64,000 nt of DNA from Thermobifida halotolerans (GTDB lineage Bacteria; Actinomycetota; Actinomycetes; Streptosporangiales; Streptosporangiaceae). The notes below the pieces were generated by a model. That model saw only the letters and a program-made list of their open reading frames with translations. It searched no databases and was not told the origin of the DNA. The stretch is from NCBI RefSeq assembly GCF_003574835.2, contig NZ_CP063196.1:5208001-5272000 (forward strand), in the 5' to 3' direction. The translations under genes and the position numbers were made by a program. This document shows positions 62,519-64,000 of this stretch, one piece after another; position 1 is the stretch's first letter, and every line of letters starts with the position of its first letter.

Positions 62519-64000
62519 TCAGCCCAGCCGCAGCGCGTCGCGGAGAAACTCCACCTGCAACAGCAGCAGGTTCTCCGAGACCGTCGGATCGCTGGCCATG
62601 TGCGTGGCTCCCGACAGCGGCAGCACCGTGTGCGGCCGTCCCGCCGCCAGCAGCGCCGAGGACAGCCGCTGCGTGTGCGCGAACACCACGTTGTCGTCGG
62701 CCAGACCGTGGATCAGCATCAGCGGACGCCGCAGCCCGGGCGCGTCGACCAGCAGCGACTCCCGGTCGTAGCGCTCCGGATCGGTGTTCGGGTGCCCCAG
62801 GTAGCGCTCGGTGTAGTGGGTGTCGTACAGCCGCCAGTCGGTGACCGGCGCACCCGCCACCGCCGCGTGGAACACGTCCGGCCGGCGCAGCACCGCCAGC
62901 GCCGCCAGGTACCCGCCGTAGGACCAGCCGCGGATTCCCACCCTCGTCAGGTCCAGGCGCACCCCGAACGCGTCCGGCGCGGTCTCCAGCGCCGCCACCT
63001 GGTCGTCCAGCACGGTCCCCGCCATGTCGCGGTGGATGGCCTGCTCCCAGGCCAGGCCGATGCCGGGGGTGCCGCGCCCGTCGGCGATCAGCACCGCGAA
63101 CCCCTGCTCGGCGAACCACTGCGAGGTCAGGTAGGCGCCCTGCGCGCCGAGCACCCGCTGGGCGTGCGGCCCGCCGTAGGGGTCCAGCAGCACCGGAAGC
63201 GGCTCGGAGTCGGGGGTGTGCCAGGACGGCAGCACCAGAGCGGCGGGAATGCGCCGCTCGCCCAGCCGCCGCAGCCGCACGTTCACCCCCGGCAGGTCCG
63301 GGCGTTCGGCCAGGCTCTCGACCGCGACGACCGACCGCTCGGAGCCGGCCCCCCGGACGATCGCGGTGCGCACGCCCGGAGCGGACAGGTCGCGGCGCTG
63401 CACGACCAGGGTGCCGCCGACCAGCCGGCCCGAGTGCACCCCCGAGGGGTCGTCGACGCCGGGGAAGAGCACCTCGGCGCGCGTGCCCTCCTGGCCGTCG
63501 TACAACCACAGCCGCACGTCCTGGGGCCGGTCCGGCGGCGACGCCGAGTACAGCACCCGCGAGCCGTCCACGTCCAGCAGCGCCCGGACGTACTGGCCCG
63601 GAGCGCTCACCACCTGGTCGCCCCGGTACAGCACCCGCTCGCCGTCGGCGTCCACGCCGAAACGCAGCGCCGTACCGGAGGAGTCGAAGGCCGGAACCCC
63701 CGGCATGATCTCCACCCAGACCTCGGAGGTCTCCGTCCACAGCTCCCGGAGATGCCCGGTGAGCGGGTCGGCGGCGAAGGCCCGCACCGTGCGCTGGGCG
63801 CGGTCCTGCGCGGTGAGGACCACCGTCGAAGCGCCGTCGAGCTGGTCCGTCCACCCCGCGGTGACCAGATAGGGCAGTTCCGTCCGGTCCCACTCCACCC
63901 ACACCGGCCCTCCCGAGCCGTCCGCGCGCAGCACCGCCAGCCGCACCTCGGCGTTGGCGGTTCCCGCCGCCGGGTAGGCGACCGTCTGGGCGGCGGTCTC
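62519..64000 (-). CDS. DPP-IV-type (S9) peptidase, C-terminal part
   Basis: The coding frame enters from the right edge without a start codon in the window, so only the C-terminal ~493 residues are seen. It has the end of a DPP-IV-like beta-propeller (YPAAGTANAEVRLAVLRAD at the edge) and a full S9 alpha/beta-hydrolase domain with the nucleophile in GWSYGG, then the AGAPVTDWRLYDTHYTERYLG region, LIHGLADDNV (Asp) and GATHM (His). These enzymes remove N-terminal dipeptides, typically after proline. An apparent start at 63946 is internal. Confidence 0.9.
   Translation of the reverse strand, partial: ETAAQTVAYPAAGTANAEVRLAVLRADGSGGPVWVEWDRTELPYLVTAGWTDQLDGASTVVLTAQDRAQRTVRAFAADPLTGHLRELWTETSEVWVEIMPGVPAFDSSGTALRFGVDADGERVLYRGDQVVSAPGQYVRALLDVDGSRVLYSASPPDRPQDVRLWLYDGQEGTRAEVLFPGVDDPSGVHSGRLVGGTLVVQRRDLSAPGVRTAIVRGAGSERSVVAVESLAERPDLPGVNVRLRRLGERRIPAALVLPSWHTPDSEPLPVLLDPYGGPHAQRVLGAQGAYLTSQWFAEQGFAVLIADGRGTPGIGLAWEQAIHRDMAGTVLDDQVAALETAPDAFGVRLDLTRVGIRGWSYGGYLAALAVLRRPDVFHAAVAGAPVTDWRLYDTHYTERYLGHPNTDPERYDRESLLVDAPGLRRPLMLIHGLADDNVVFAHTQRLSSALLAAGRPHTVLPLSGATHMASDPTVSENLLLLQVEFLRDALRLG

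Overview
The window is high-GC actinobacterial chromosome. A mycothiol-conjugate amidase (Mca), DUF4307, DUF3352, DUF4245, DUF1707 and DUF6542 proteins, a PknB-type kinase and frequent GTG/TTG starts all point to Actinobacteria. A secreted S1E protease closely resembling the Thermobifida protease TFPA suggests Nocardiopsaceae (Thermobifida-like); this is inference, since no rRNA or other marker is present.

1-43 kb is mostly conserved core. From memory of the M. tuberculosis map, the order thiolase, cbs, proline-rich RDD protein, cystathionine gamma-synthase/lyase, greA, DUF4307, mca, small membrane protein, YyaL, short-chain prenyl synthase, phoH2, fumC, glpX, xseA/xseB, ispH, ychF is close to Rv1074c-Rv1112. 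Between these lie lineage genes: a SGNH esterase, a secreted alpha/beta hydrolase, a MoxR-type ATPase plus VWA pair, a FIST protein, a Ser/Thr kinase, an ECF-type sigma factor, an ABC exporter, a DUF3352 protein and lipoproteins. Two decayed TnpB (IS200/IS605-type) copies with TTCA-loop end hairpins sit at 12.7-13.2 kb and 27.6-28.1 kb.

43.5-56 kb is the most unusual part: a single-strand, tightly coupled operon that encodes a Gram-positive (Tn916/pCW3-like) type IV secretion apparatus. It has a TcpC-like protein, a small two-helix membrane protein, a TcpE domain fused through a ~790-residue repeat-bearing linker to a ParA/MinD-like domain lacking both signature lysines, a VirB4-like ATPase, a VirB6-like polytopic protein, a second TcpC/VirB8-like protein, a lytic transglycosylase-NlpC/P60 wall hydrolase and an AT-rich final gene. 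No relaxase, coupling protein, integrase or att site is visible, so it looks like a resident secretion or transfer machine of unknown cargo. It is followed by a small regulatory module (two coupled small genes divergent from a 91-residue GntR-type regulator, with a perfect 9-bp inverted repeat between) and a PLD-helicase-DUF3427 protein of the kind often linked to nucleic-acid defence.

61-64 kb returns to ordinary functions: a DUF3054 protein, the S1E protease, and a DPP-IV-type peptidase that runs off the right edge. No rRNA, tRNA, CRISPR array or replication origin was recognised.
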